A stretch of DNA of 64,000 nucleotides from Seriola aureovittata (taxonomy: Eukaryota; Chordata; Actinopteri; Carangiformes; Carangidae): contig NC_079386.1 of NCBI RefSeq assembly GCF_021018895.1, positions 14,473,552 to 14,537,551 of the forward strand. Direction: 5' to 3'. The notes beneath the pieces are model-generated. The model was not told where the DNA came from. It saw only the letters and a program-made list of their open reading frames with translations, and ran no database searches. Positions 18,961 through 48,195 of the stretch are shown here, piece after piece. Position numbers and translations under genes: made by a program. Within the stretch, counting starts at the first letter, position 1; every line of letters starts with the position of its first letter.

Positions 18961-21900
18961 AGCTATTATGGATAACACCATTTAAATTGGAGAGTTGTGT
19001 TTAATGTTTTCAACTACATTTGCCACAAAAGAAGAAGAATAGGTGGGAAGCTTTGCAGAAAGAAAAGGGTTTTAAGGTTAAATGAAGATTTATACTTTAA
19101 TTTCAAGAGAGACGTGAGGAGTCTTGAAAGCAAATTTCAGAGGGGTTTGAAAAGGATGGCGACGAAAATCACAGCTGTTATGTTCCCTCCGAAATTATTT
19201 GTCTTCTTCAGTTCTGACAGTGTGGTCCACCACAAAATACAGTGAACTTCCTGTACAAAAGAGCATGGATGCGTCTTTTCAGGATTTTGTAGGCCACTTT
19301 TTCTATTTTTTTTTTCCAACCTTCACTCCAAGATGGATGATTTTTAAGATGATCTCCTATTTGATAAATGAAAGAAATAGATCTCGGGCAGAGCCTGCAT
19401 CATTCCAGAGTGCGTTGCAATGCATTTATTCCACACTTTTAATGGACTGTATCTCCCAGACTACTATACTGACCAAGGTGAAGCCAGCTGTGAAGAGATG
19501 CTCTCCTGACTGACCATTGAACAGTTTGAAACCTTAAGCTTCAAGTTCCTCCTCAACCCATGCAGACATGGAGGAAAGATTAGTCTAGAAACGTTTCAAG
19601 CTGTGAACCTCAGCTAAGCTATTTGGTATTAAATTAAGGCATGAGGTAACTGTTGCAGGCCATGTGCTTTCTCTCAACTGTATATCACTGCCTTGTTTGT
19701 CTGAAAAGTGTTTCTAGATGATTGTCCTAAAGAAAAACAGAAAGAAAAGTTTGTAATATTTTTTTTTTTTTCAGTTAGTGCCTGTTCATGTACTGTATGT
19801 TATCAAGAGAGTCTCTGGTATTCCTGCGCATCAAGGCTCTGCTAGGTCATTCATTTTATCTGAATATACAGTTTAAAACAATTTAAGTACAGTATATTTG
19901 TTAAAAGTGGTTCTAGGTTGTTGTGAATAGTTAAGTTGTAAAAGAAATGCTACATCGTAGCGTGATGTCCTTGACACAGACGGCAGCCGTTTGTGGCTCA
20001 GCCTAAAAACAAAAAAGTAGGTGATGTATAATGCAATGAAAGAGGTCAAAGGCTAAGCGATAAAAAAAAAAAAAGGGGGCCATGGTTCAAAATTCAGTGT
20101 TTACAGTGGTGCCGGATGTGGGTTGGGGCTGCCAAGGCAACTCAAGGTCATCGTAGACTTATGGAAGAGAACAAACCACAGAGCGGGAGTCTGTTTGAGG
20201 GCCGTAGGGACGTCGCTCGAGCCCCCGAACACAATCAACTGACACATCGTTTTAAAGAGACTGAGACTTAGCAACTGTGTCAAAAAAAAAAAAACAATTT
20301 AAAATTTTCTCCACAGGAGAGAAGATACAAGGTAGAGAATGAAAAAGAAAGCAGTATCCCTGACAAAGAGGACTTAATCTGAGAAACTTACTGTGCTCTT
20401 GGGGTACGGTGTCTTTTAGATGAGTAGATTCCCTCTCTTCTTTTTTTTTTATAAGAAAAGAAAAGACAATGGTAGGAGTAATTATTAAAACACTAACAAA
20501 TGCATAGACATCCCAGTAGAATATGTGTAGCTTTTGTAAAGACAAGAAAAAAAAAGCAGACTTTTGTTTATTTTCATTTCAAGATGCTTACAGAAAAAGG
20601 TTATCAATATAGGTAATATTGATTATAATGTTTGTGAGCTAAGACTAGTTGGAATGTCTATACAGAGCACTGTGCAAGGTTTGAGTTCCCAAAGTAGTTG
20701 TTTTTATTTTGACTTTATGGATAGACCAAACATTTTTTCAATGGAAGGTGTCACTTTCTGTTGTCTTTTTAAACGTGTAAAGCTGTGGTTTCATTAGATT
20801 TACCCCATCGATTAGCAAGATCGGTCAGTCGGTTGATCAGTGTATCAGACATCCAACCCCTGAACTGGTTGTTAAAGAAGGTTCAAAATCAGTTTTGAGG
20901 AAACACAAACACACCTACTGCTATAGATTCAAAAATATCAATCTATTATTCTTGTGGCTTGAAGGTATATTTATGAAAAAAAAAAAAGTGAGGTAGTAAT
21001 ATCCCCTTCACGCTGGCTAACAACCATTATTTATCTACTTAGACTACTTTTTGATGGGGTATCCTTTGATTGCAACCACACCTTAATGTGCATTAATGTG
21101 TCTAAGTTCTTTTTAGAGCACCTTATGAGTTTTGTAGTGAAAGTCCCTTAGTGGTGTCTCCTTAACAACTACTGTCAATGCCACCGTGCCTTCTGTTTCA
21201 AGCACTTCCTGGTGTATTTTGTAAAACTCACCAAAAGCACTTAGCCTATATCTACACACTATCTATTCTTCCTCCCTGTCTCTGTCCTTCCACTGTCCTC
21301 CTTTCCCCTATTTCTCTTCCGCTTCTCCTTCATCACCTCAGCCCATTTTCTTAATCTTTTTCTCGTGTCTTTACCTCCTGACCCCTCTCTCCTGGGGGAA
21401 GGTGTTTTCATGCCATGTTTCTCTCCTACGGTTCAGGCCCGTTCGGCCTTAAACAAGGTCACTAGGCCTTAATTACAATCTAGCATGGCTAGACTCTTGA
21501 AAGAAAGGACTACCTAACCCTTAGACAAGTAAAAAATCATTATAGATGTAGGGTTAGACTACTTTTGGTCTTAATACTAACCCTTGGTAAACCAAAGCCC
21601 AAGTCTAAGACTAATGAATATTGTATTTAATCTCATGAGGTGCCAAAACATGTCCGATGTGACTCTAAAGCATGTATCATCTTGAGAAAACACAATAATT
21701 CACCTATCCTCTTTTTCCTTTTCTGTCTTCTTTTCCCATACTTTCTCTTCAGCCCCTCTCTCTCTCTCCTTTTCTCGCTCTTACGCTTGCTCTTCCTCCG
21801 TGTCCCTCTCTCGTCCGTAAACTGTCTATCTCTAGCACCACTTGAAGGTGACGTGTACTATCTGGTATTGAGGCCTTTATTAGATTTTTATTTCAGTTTG

Positions 21901-22124
21901 TGTGGTGTTTGTTCAATGCCGTTGAGATGGAAAAATGCTCTTCTTATAATGATAATTATTATTGTTTTGGCATTATGGTTAAAAAAAAAAACAAGAAAAA
22001 AAAACAAGAGAAATGTGTTGTTGAATGTTGTACAGATAGCACTAGAGATGTTGTGTTTTTTTAAAGAGAGCACAAACCTGAGTGATGGTCCCTTCCTCTC
22101 CTCCCACCGGCAGACGGGAATAAA
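18961..22124 (+). other. znf219: Probable znf219 3' UTR
   Basis: AT-rich, with no convincing ORF, downstream of the znf219 stop. A long UTR is plausible for this gene, but the end is inferred only from an AATAAA at 22119-22124. Short A and T homopolymers occur near 19758-19770, 20060-20075 and 20281-20293. Confidence 0.4.
22119..22124 (+). terminator. Candidate polyadenylation signal for znf219
   Basis: A canonical AATAAA about 3.2 kb past the stop codon. It is the first exact hexamer I noticed on this strand after the gene; variant hexamers occur earlier (for example ATTAAA near 19629), so the true site may be upstream. Confidence 0.25.
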
Positions 22125-25011
22125 AAATGCCTGCCAATCATCCTAGATGTCAAATGACAAAAACCCCCGAGTGGGGACAGATTTCCAAAAAAATGTGCAG
22201 AGAAAATTCAGAGAAAGGAAATTCCTCTCTGAAAGTCTAAAGCAGCACTTGAGCCAATCATTTATTCTATTGAAGGTATCATTTAATTTTGGAGAAACTT
22301 TACTATTTTGCCTATTTACTAAGTGTTTTGCCCTGGTATATTTCTGAAACAGATTTTAGCTCATGTGTTGAATCAGAAGAAGCTTCTCTAGAAAACAGGT
22401 GAAACTCATTATAACATCTTCAATGGTCTATCTAAACCATCTGTTACATGAAAATGGATCTATAAAGTTGATCATTTCTCTTAAAGAAGTCAGATTATAC
22501 ATACATCTGTTTTCTTGTGCCACCTGACACACTGGATTTTTAGATTAAATTGTTCCAAGCTATCACATAATTATAATCACTTTGTGTGCTCTTGCGAAAG
22601 CTTTTAAGAAAATTTCTCAGTGGTGAGGGTTTGTTTCTCCATTTGTTTTTTTTTGAGAGGAGCTTCTATATGAGACATCTGACACCGACATCCATTAACT
22701 GAGCAAAACAAGGGTGAGCTCACTTCATTCAGTTCATGAAAATACACAAAAAGGCATCCTTAATTTTATCTGAGTTGAGTGGGAAGAAAAGTTCAAAAAG
22801 AAAAAAAAAATTCTCCACAAAAAAAAAAGAATTCTCTCTTCGGATTTGCACATTCTTTCAACTGAATACAACTTGTGTGAAAATGTGAAAATTGCACCTT
22901 ATTTCCTGATTTTGAATCAGAATATTTCACCAAAAGGATACGATTAGAATTTAATGGCAAACAGAGAAGCTGTTTCTAAATACAGCGTTTATTCTGTGAT
23001 CATATTGAAGAAGGTTTTTTTTTTGGGGGGGGAAAAATGACAAATCTTTGTGAGGCGAGGGGGCCATGCTGGGTTTGGGCTCTTGTGTAGTTGACTGCCA
23101 TTGCAGTGAGGGAAAACTGATCTAACATAGTAGTGACTAATATGACTTTGTGGACAGATAAAAAAAATAAAAAAAATAAAACACATTAGAAATAAATAAA
23201 CACAAACAAAAATAACCCAGTCTCTCTTTCTTATGTCTTTCTGCACCCGATGCCATTTCTCTTTTAAGCTTTAAATACTTTGACATAATCTGAGATGGTA
23301 AACACATCATGTGACTGCATGAAACACCAGACGTATTGTTTATGTGGAGGGAAGTTTGGGATGCTGCAGTACATTCCACAGTCTGAATCAAGCTGCTCCA
23401 CACTACACTGCTTGTTTCCCAGCGAGCAGAAGAAACCACAACTTTTAGAGAAGAGCTTTAAAGCCCTCTTGTGGCTTTAAGCAGAACTGCATGGAATTGG
23501 GGAATTTTGAAGGACTCTACTTTCCTCCCCTACAGCTTGATCACTCCAGTAATGTTTCTGCAGTACCGGAGGCTGCAGTTTCAGGACTCTCAGGACCGCA
23601 GTCCTAAGACCACTACAGCGCCACCTAGCAAATTGGTGAGGGGTAGGGGTCGGGTTAGTGATCTGCGCACGTTTAGAATATACTGGGTTTCTGGTATAGT
23701 GGCAGGGTCACCAAAAACTGAGGTCCTAGAAATGAGATATCCGTCTCCAGGTCTGCGGAAACATGCTACTTGCTTGATCGTTGTCTCTACAATGAGGAGG
23801 ATGGTGTAACAACTTAATTTTGACACTACAGAAGAGGGGAGAAAGTCGACGTGGGTACAGAACAGTCAGGAGAAAAGCTGAGAAAAGATGTTATGCATGT
23901 AATGTTAGTAATTCAGGAGTATAATGATGTAATGTCAGCAGCAGTTAGCAGCTTAGACTTGACCCTAACTAAACCAAAAGCAAGTACAGAAGGTCCGGCT
24001 CGGGGGACCCCTGACCTTTTGAGCCCCTGGGCTCGGGTCGGGTCGGCCCATTTCGTCATCCATCTACAGTATGTACCTCGGCCATTCTTCCCAAGTGCAG
24101 CACAAATGTTGTTAACTGTAAAGACCAAAAATGTCTTCAGGCATCAACTAATTAATTACTGCCTAATTATCAGTACCTGGGGCTCCCAACCAGGAGCTGA
24201 TTGAGATTTCAGCATGAGGGTTCATATGACGAAACGGCGCCCTCCAGTGGAGACACTTATGATAGGGTTCATTACCAACTCCTATTCTGGATTATTATAA
24301 CTTCAAATGAGGTCATTTTGAAATGGCACCAATAAGATATAATTACATTAATTACACAGAGCCACACAATACACTGCTATTGTGGTTGCCCTCAAGAAAT
24401 GAAGCTCAACCTGAGTAAAGTCAGCAGAAGGTTCGCACAAAACCGGACGTCTTTGATTTTGCCTTCAAAATAAAATTGAAAACGTTGTGGTTTTTCAAAT
24501 TAAATTAAACATAATTATATTACGCCATTAAAGGTGCAAACAATAATAACATGTACAACATGTACAACATTACAATGTAATTTCAACTTCAAAATATTAT
24601 TTAGTTATGCTTGTGTGATATAACAAACTAAATTTATTGTGAAAGTCATGAAAGAAAATCACACATTAATGTCGCTGGCTTTTCAAACGGGGGGGGGTGA
24701 TAAAATTAAATCACTGTTGTAAAAAATATCAACTCTGTTGCAGAGGGTTTAGTAAAAGATGCAAAATCAGAGCCAATCTTTTAATTTGTTGATCTATAAG
24801 ACATTCGTTTCTATGAAAATCGTTAGTGTATAAGAACACAAAGGAAAATAAAGAAATATGCTAAATATAAAACATCAATTAATACTATTCCGTGAATGGC
24901 AGAGTTAAATGCTCCAGGGTTACCTCTCTTATTATGTACCTATTAGCCTACATCCCTGTACTAGGCCAATAGTCTACTCCCTGGTGACTGGTTGAGACTG
25001 AGTGGGCGAGA
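22125..25011. other. Intergenic region between znf219 and pcp4l1
   Basis: AT-rich sequence with no supported gene. A GC-richer island at 23540-24060 (acagcgccacctagc, ctcgggtcgggtcggcc) may be a decayed repeat. Homopolymers occur near 22801, 23019 and 24690. Confidence 0.6.
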
Positions 25012-25012
25012 C

Positions 25013-25063
<51 letters not shown>

Positions 25064-25088
25064 GAGAGAGAGCGAGAGCGAGAGCGAG

Positions 25089-25135
<47 letters not shown>

Positions 25136-25145
25136 GAGAGAGAGA
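25012..25145. repeat. (GA)n microsatellite before the pcp4l1 first exon
   Basis: About 134 bases of GA dinucleotides with regular CGAG interruptions (25030, 25072-25096, 25122). It abuts the CpG-rich 5' region of pcp4l1. Confidence 0.95.
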
Positions 25146-25429
25146 TCCTGTTGCCCATAAACCGCACCGTTACAGGCGCTAAAGCTTCCTTCCATCATCT
25201 GTACCGGAGGACAACTGAGCATCACTTCACTCCGTCAGCCCGCCGCGTCCCTCGGTCTCGGAGCATCCACCGGCAACAAGAGCGTCTCATCCTCCTCCCA
25301 CAGTCCAACACTCACTGCAGCACCGCCTCACGTTTTTGGCTTCGGTTCTGACAAGAGGCTGAGCACGGAGACCAGACAAGACTGAAGTCCACTTCTGCTG
25401 CAGAAACTCCCTCCGCGCACGTTTCCAAG
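25146..25429 (+). promoter_or_regulatory. pcp4l1: CpG-rich promoter / 5' UTR region of pcp4l1
   Basis: The 280 bases before the start codon are clearly richer in CpG than the flanks (ccgccgcgtccctcgg, caccggcaac, ctccgcgcacg). They follow directly on a (GA)n tract. This is the expected place for a core promoter and 5' UTR. I see no convincing TATA box, and the transcription start cannot be fixed from sequence. Confidence 0.55.
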
Positions 25430-41440
<16,011 letters not shown>

Positions 41441-42699
41441 AGTGACTGACTGATTGAAATGAATATGAGAAAAAAAAATGAGAAAAAAGAAAAAAAAAAC
41501 TTTCCGCAGATGTACAGAAATACAGTAAATGATTGAGATGAGTGGTTCTGGGGATGACGCAGTTCAGGTTTTATTGTCATATTATGCAAAGTGTCATGAA
41601 ACGCCTTTTTGCATGAAAGATCTACTGGTAAAGGATGAGGAAGTTAAGGGGCAAGAAAGAGGGAAAAAAGTTCACAAAAAAAAACAAAAAAACGGTGGAG
41701 ATTTGGAATTTATAATCTAGCATGACAAAATACTGTAACCTCCCGTCACCACATTAACCTTTGCAAATATCCCTACACATCACCCGTGTGTCCCTTGATG
41801 CTCCCAAACACGCGACCTCCGATCCCCTACGTCTTCGCTCATCCTGCAGATACAACACAAGCCCCAGCACACAAGCAGATAGGAGTTGTGCTTCGAGACA
41901 GATAGACGTCTCTCTCTGCTGACTGACAGAACAAGCACATGTCCTTCAACGACAATGAAACAGGAACGCACAAAAAGAACAGAAGCACACTCTCTAGTTT
42001 CCAGGTTCTTTTCTTTCCGCCTCCGTCGCTGTTGCGAGCTTTCTTTTATCCTCCGTCTCTCTCTCTCTGCGAGGATGAAAATTACACCGAGTAACTGTCT
42101 CAGGTGTAAAATCACCTCTGTATCGCCTCCCGTGTAGGCCAGATATTGGATCGCCTCTGCCAGTCTGATCTCACAGGTGACGGAGGTGGTGGTCATGGAA
42201 ACTGGCTGCTAACCTGCACTGTCAGAGGCAATTTGCTGCAGGCAAGATCAATATGTGATGGAGAGCGGGCGAGCTGCACGCTCACATGGGCCGCTAACGC
42301 CTCTCTCGCACATTACGCCCGATGATTGACACATTAGTGATCATCAAGTGTTTGTGCATCTACAGCGTCTGCATCTTTTCACGCTCCCTCAGTGATACCT
42401 GATGCTGTTTAATATCGATGAGCGCTGGAAGACCTGGTGGAAATTCATTCAAATATTCATACCTACTTAAAAACAACCATTCAGTGGCTCTACATGGACT
42501 ATGTGTTATTAGATCTGAAGAGGCTGCAGTGGTTGCTGCTGTCCAAGGACAAGGCGTATGATAAATAATTCTCGCTGTTTGTTTTAACTTGATTAAACCA
42601 ACAATGGCACAGGAGTAGAAGTCTGGCAATGTAACATAATGCTTTTCTTCCTCACACGTCTGTTCAGATAAATCTTGTGGGACTTGTGAAAATTGAATT

Positions 42700-43070
42700 G
42701 TGTCCTGAATCTGGTGGTTGACTGTTGGCTAAGCCCTGCCCACCAGTTACCGTTAAATGCCTGTCAAGCTTTCTAGTCTCGCAGGTATTCAGGCAGTTTC
42801 TATGCCAACAGTGGCAGACTAACCACTAACAAATATAGAACATTTTAAATCAATGGCCCATTGGCTTCACACAGAGTTGACTAAAGCAAGTGTCTGATTT
42901 CTAAGTGATGTCCCTCAATTTTTTTGCTTTAGCTCGCTGGCTAAATAAGCTAGCTTCATGAGTTGGTTCTGACTGACCACCTCCATGACAACTGAGCAAA
43001 CTCTATCCACTGAAGAAGACTAAGATATGGTGGAAAGCTCTGGAAAAAGTAAATGAATCTTGAGTTTACA
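42700..43070. repeat. Possible dispersed repeat in the pcp4l1 3' region
   Basis: It contains ctaagccctgcccaccagtt, cgctggctaaataagctagc and actgaagaagactaagatat, a combination that resembles a fish repeat. Weakly supported from memory. Confidence 0.3.
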
Positions 43071-43716
43071 TTTTTCTGTCAAATAATTTTTATTAAAAGG
43101 TATTAATATATTTAGATTGTATTTCCATCGTCCCACCTATATTACTTCTATAGAAATAAATATTAACTTTCGGTGCAAACAGGAACGTGACTGAAAAGCA
43201 AACTGAACAGACACTGAACACAGTGTGCATTGTTGTCATACTAGAGCTCAAAGCCTCTGTACATTTTTACTATCTTTACCCAGCTGGAAATAGACCAGAA
43301 GCCACTGATATAGAAAGACGTTTGCTAATCTACACAACAGGCATCATGTTGCCTCTCCACCGTCAGTCACATTTACAACATTTAAACGCCGTCTGTCTAT
43401 AGCTGAGAGCTCTCAACCGTGCTCGGTGTTGGGTTACTCAGAGCCCCAGTAGGTAACTCGAACCTCCGCATCCTTAAATAAACACTTGATAATGATTCTG
43501 AGCAGATGCCAAACATGAACCTGAGCCCTGTCACCTTTAGATCAGTCAGACAGAAAGACAGAGAGACACTGCAGCTGCTGGACTGAGATGGAAAGAAAGA
43601 CACTGAATGAGACAAAAACAACAACAACAACCACAAAAAAACCCACCATACTTGTTTGTCAGAGAAGCACACTGTACTAATACACACATACTGTACAGAT
43701 TTTGGGACAACAGTTT

Positions 43717-43736
43717 ACACACACACACACACACAC
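43717..43736. repeat. (CA)n microsatellite
   Basis: About ten CA units. Confidence 0.9.
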
Positions 43737-46700
43737 TCCATGCCCCCTCCCCTCTCCAGCCTCGATGTACGTATGTAGCACACTGAACTGCTTCTAAAAG
43801 CCAGACTTACTCTCCACTGCTTTAATAATAATAATCTCACTAATTACTAGAATTATTATTGGAATGTAACCTCTTTTCTATTTCGAGAACAGGAAGCGGT
43901 TGCAAAAAAAAAAAAAAAAAAAGAAGGGCAACCAGCACAAGCCAGCCATCGTCGCCGCCCGCCCGCTCACTCTTCTCTGTCACAGTCCCACCGTTTCCTC
44001 CTTCCCTCACCGTGCACAGCGGCATCACCTGAGTTTGATATCAAACCCCCTTTTCTCCTCTAACTGGATTTGACATGGTTTTCAAATAATTACCTGACAT
44101 ACACTTAGTAATGCGGATTTGGGTGGATTTGATTTGGCAGGCATTTTGAACAGACACCTCTGGTAAAAGCACAGCTTGCATATAATTCTTTTAAAAGTGC
44201 GTGGGGCTATTCAGAGCAGATATGCTCGAGTTGTTAGGATTAACAAGTTAGAAAACAGCACAGATAAGCCTACTTTTATGTGTCTGCACCTGCCTTTATA
44301 TAGCCAGATGTTCAACCTCACTCACACCGCACACTTGAGCGTGTTTTACACCTGTCTGCAAACACTTGTGTATAATTGTGAATTCGGGGCCAACATAGTC
44401 TAAATGAACACACTATTTTCAGAGCAAGTTCGAAGACTCTTGGTTGAAAACAGAAAAGTTTGTTAATTAACCTGCATTGTTTTAGTCTTGCCAAACTGAT
44501 CACATGAGGGAAACAAACAAACACTCTAAAGACTTCTAGCTAACCTGATTATTCATATTGCAGATGTTATTATTATTACAGAGTTCTCCTTCAGATTCTT
44601 TATTGTATGGGTCTGTCTCCCAGCACAAGACTTCATTTGAAAATATATATATTTAATGAAGAAAATACTTGAAGCCAGGTTTTCCAACACTTTAAATACT
44701 AAATGTCTTTTCCCTACAAACCACTTCACAGAAACCTGGTTTGTGCAAATGTTACATATTTGCACAAATGTAAAGAATGGACATAAATGAAAGGATAACA
44801 TTAAGACCAAGTCAATCTGTGATAGTTTCGCTGCAGTTTATGACCATATGAAACCTCTCTGGTGATTTATGTCCTGTATATAAAGAAGAAAGATTATGAA
44901 TTATCAATGTAGCAGCAGCTCAGGAGCCACATCCTTGTAATTGAAAACAGAGTCTCTGTCTGGAGGCTGTAAATAGCTACCTGTCAGACTCTATAAGAAG
45001 CTTAATGTTGCTTGGCAACAGACACGACGCAAGAAAGTAACTCCGAGCTGGTCATTTCAATGTGAAGTGTGACTTGTGATAAGCCTCGTGGATTTGAGGC
45101 TGTGAGATCATTCAGGCGGGTTCGGATAAAGGTGACCTCCAGCTGAAAAGGTCACAGGTTTCTCATCGCGGGAGTCACTGAGTATCTGGAACTGTGTTTC
45201 TCGTGGCATCCAACAACATTTTTCTCCTTTACTTGATTGGGGAAAGCTAAAAGCATCAACTCTAAATGTCACGATTGCCCACAGTGTTAAAGGGGAGGAA
45301 GGAGTTTGATACAAATTCAGCACGAGTTGGAAAGCTGATGAAGCCATTAAAGATGCAGTTCCCTATGATCATGAATTTGCATGTAGTCAAATCTAAAATA
45401 CACTTCAAATCTCCTGTAACGCTGTCTCCATATATGACTTTTTACTACTATCAAGTAGGGATATCACTTTTCTTTGCGATATCACAACAAGCCAATACCT
45501 TTACCAATAACCTCCTCTTTGCTCCTCTCAAAACCGGTAATAAGCCATTTGTGTGGATGCACTTTGCATACTCAGCTACAGTTCATCACGTGACAGATGC
45601 TGCCACTTCAGCATGTTGTTCAAAGTGCGGCTACGAGCATAAACCAGATATTTCAGGTTAGATGTATCGAAGCATCAAATTCATATTTTTTCCCATATTT
45701 GATTGAGAGTTTTGGCTAAATTTAGCTCCCTCCCCCTCCTAGTAACACACTGCACACATTATAACATACGCACACTGGTCTTTCTTGTTTTGTCTTTTCT
45801 TTCTGTCTTTGTCGACGCTGTGTTTTTCGCTTTGCTTTGTTAGCCTGACCTCATTTCACTTTCCCCGAAGGCAACCAAATGCGGGGTTCGGCGAGCGCAG
45901 CATGCTCGCTGTGAATGAGGGGAAAAGGATGGGTGGAAGAAAAAGCCCGTCTCACTGCTGTGATCATGAATGGAGCAAAGCTGCATATAGTTTAGTCCAA
46001 GATGGCTTAAGTGAAGTCCCCACATCCTCCTCTAAAACCTCTTGACGTCACGGCAGGCAAGAGCTTGGCAAACAGCGTCCAGGGCTTTTGTACATACCAT
46101 TTATACACTTCAGTGTCTGTACAGCGTCTCCCTAAATCCATGCTTGCAAACTTAATATTCTCCTCTGCTTGTATACGTTTATCTACATCCACTTCTTATT
46201 ATGCTTGACAAGAATATACTGTACTCGATAGTGAAAGTAATTGGTGCGGTATGCCAACAGTGGATATTTGGGCCCAGCTTTACAGCCTAGAAATGACATC
46301 AAAGCCATACTTTAAAGAACAAAAACATGTATATTTAGATAATCTGTCCTTGTAAATCCCTTCTTTATGTTGTCTGTAGTGCCGTTAAACGACAGGCAAA
46401 ACAACCCAGAAGAATAAAATCCAATGCATCCCACTACAAAGACCACGCTACAACTGAGAAAAGCATGTTTTCAGTGAATGGTTTAGGTAGTTTGTCCACA
46501 CTTATTACGACGAGAAAACATGTGAAGTAGGATTTTAGTTTGTGTTTTGAGACGATTGTATGTTCACATTGTGGCGTCGAGGCTTACCCTTCACAGCGTG
46601 GCCAATCAGTGACCACTGTCCTTTCAGGGAGGCATCTGCCAATCAGGAAGCTCTACAGGGCCCCATCTCACAATCCACCAATCTTCTTATTGCCTCGTCA

Positions 46701-46975
46701 CTTCTTCCACCATAAAGATTGATGCTTTGTTTACTTGTTTATTGAATTCTGTTTCTATACTTTATGTGGATACCTGCGTTGGTGTGAAATCCTCCGACTT
46801 GTTTTGTTGTGCTTCTGATGTGAAGGCATGTGAAATCCAGATTTGTGTGTTTTAGATTATGAATTCCCTCTGTGTATTTTGACATTTCAATCTATGATGT
46901 GTTGTTGGATTTTAAGAAATGGTGGTTGAGGTGAGAATGCACAAGAACACTACTTGTATTGTGTTTTCTGCACTA

Positions 46976-46981
46976 AATAAA
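46976..46981 (+). terminator. Candidate polyadenylation signal for pcp4l1
   Basis: AATAAA within gcactaaataaaatttg, followed 30-50 bases later by a T-rich element (tctgctttgcttttgtc), as expected of a cleavage and polyadenylation site. Confidence 0.45.
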
Positions 46982-48172
46982 ATTTGCTGCATATCGCTTT
47001 GAACTCTATCTGCTTTGCTTTTGTCAATTTCTTGCATTAAACACCAAGAGCTCTTCTCTTTATCCATTTTAACTGCACTTAGACTGACCAGTACATTTTA
47101 TTCAAATTAACGCACATGATCCATTTTTGTAAGAGAATTACATTGTAGAGCTCCCAAAATAATTCAAATTGCTTGAAGGAGATCTTTGTGACCTGGACCC
47201 CTCGGGGGATGTTGGTACTGCTATGAGCCCCCCCACACCCCACCCCCGTAGGAGCTAGTTTCAATCTGGTCCCCTCTGGGTGCTGCTCCAGTTCAAACGG
47301 GCTCGTGGATGACACTGACAGAACATGGCTGCTTCATTACAGAGCTGGAATTTAGGAATTTGGAGCACTCAATTATACACAGGGTAAATAGGACACTATT
47401 ATGTCTTTGCATATCCCCTTGACATAAATGAATGCGTGTGCATGTCTCATACCATGGGGGTCACAGAGGTCTGGCATGTTGCCGTGGTCCCACTCTGAAA
47501 TACTTTGGCTCCATTTTAATTTCACATTTTCCCTGTGGCAAGATGATACACGATGCAAAATGAGGTAAAGCCCAATGAATAAAATATTTTACATCAAGAA
47601 ATGAAACATTGTTTAAAGATGAATAAATCAAATAAAAAGAATAGTGAATGGTTGTATAAAAATAAGAAAGTCAGAATGTGTGGTGCAGTCTTTTTTAGAA
47701 CTAAATGTGACTTGCTCCTTGTGCTTTGGTGCGTCCACAGCAGTATTTATGGTGATGGATGTTTCAGTCAGTGTCACTGACCCTGGCCATCAGAGTGACG
47801 ATGTACACAAGTGGTATTGTTCTGAAATTAGCTATTTATACATACATCTTTGATTACATTACCCTTTGTCTGATGACAAGGGGATTATGGGAAATGGAGG
47901 ACGACAAATAGGAGCAGACGAGGAAGAAAAGTGGGTATATACCAAAAAAAGTAATCTAAAGTTCATTTGGAATGCGCTTGAACTTTGAAATGAATTCTTT
48001 TTCCGAATAACATTTCCACTTACTCATTCGTCATCCATTCTGCATATTTATGTTGCCAACAATGTCAGGAAGAGAAATAACTCACAATAAGGTCAGAGGA
48101 GGATGAAAATGAAAAAAACACTGTGATTTTATTCTGTCCAGTTTAATGATGATCCACAACCCAGCCAGATCT

Positions 48173-48195
48173 TTTTTTTTTTTTTTTTTTTTTGG
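48173..48195. repeat. Poly-T run
   Basis: About 23 consecutive T. Confidence 0.9.

Larger units (their letters stand above)
41441..46999 (+). other. pcp4l1: Probable long 3' UTR of pcp4l1, or UTR plus intergenic DNA
   Basis: No believable coding frame occurs after the pcp4l1 stop. A canonical AATAAA at 46976 followed by a T-rich stretch is the best candidate end, giving a UTR of about 5.5 kb. Earlier A-rich hexamers, for example around 43155 and 46413, could give shorter forms. It contains a possible repeat (42700-43070), a (CA)n run (43717-43736) and a poly-A run (43904-43922). Confidence 0.4.

Noticed and set aside
22375..22673. agaagcttctcta and gaggagcttcta as terminal inverted repeats of a MITE
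   Set aside because: The similarity is short and imperfect, and the interior shows no other element features.
24961..25351. Overlapping ORFs encoding poly Ser-Leu or poly Arg-Glu
   Set aside because: Translation of the (GA)n microsatellite.
45266..45661. 131-codon + strand ORF in the pcp4l1 3' region
   Set aside because: No recognisable motif and no splice or homology support.
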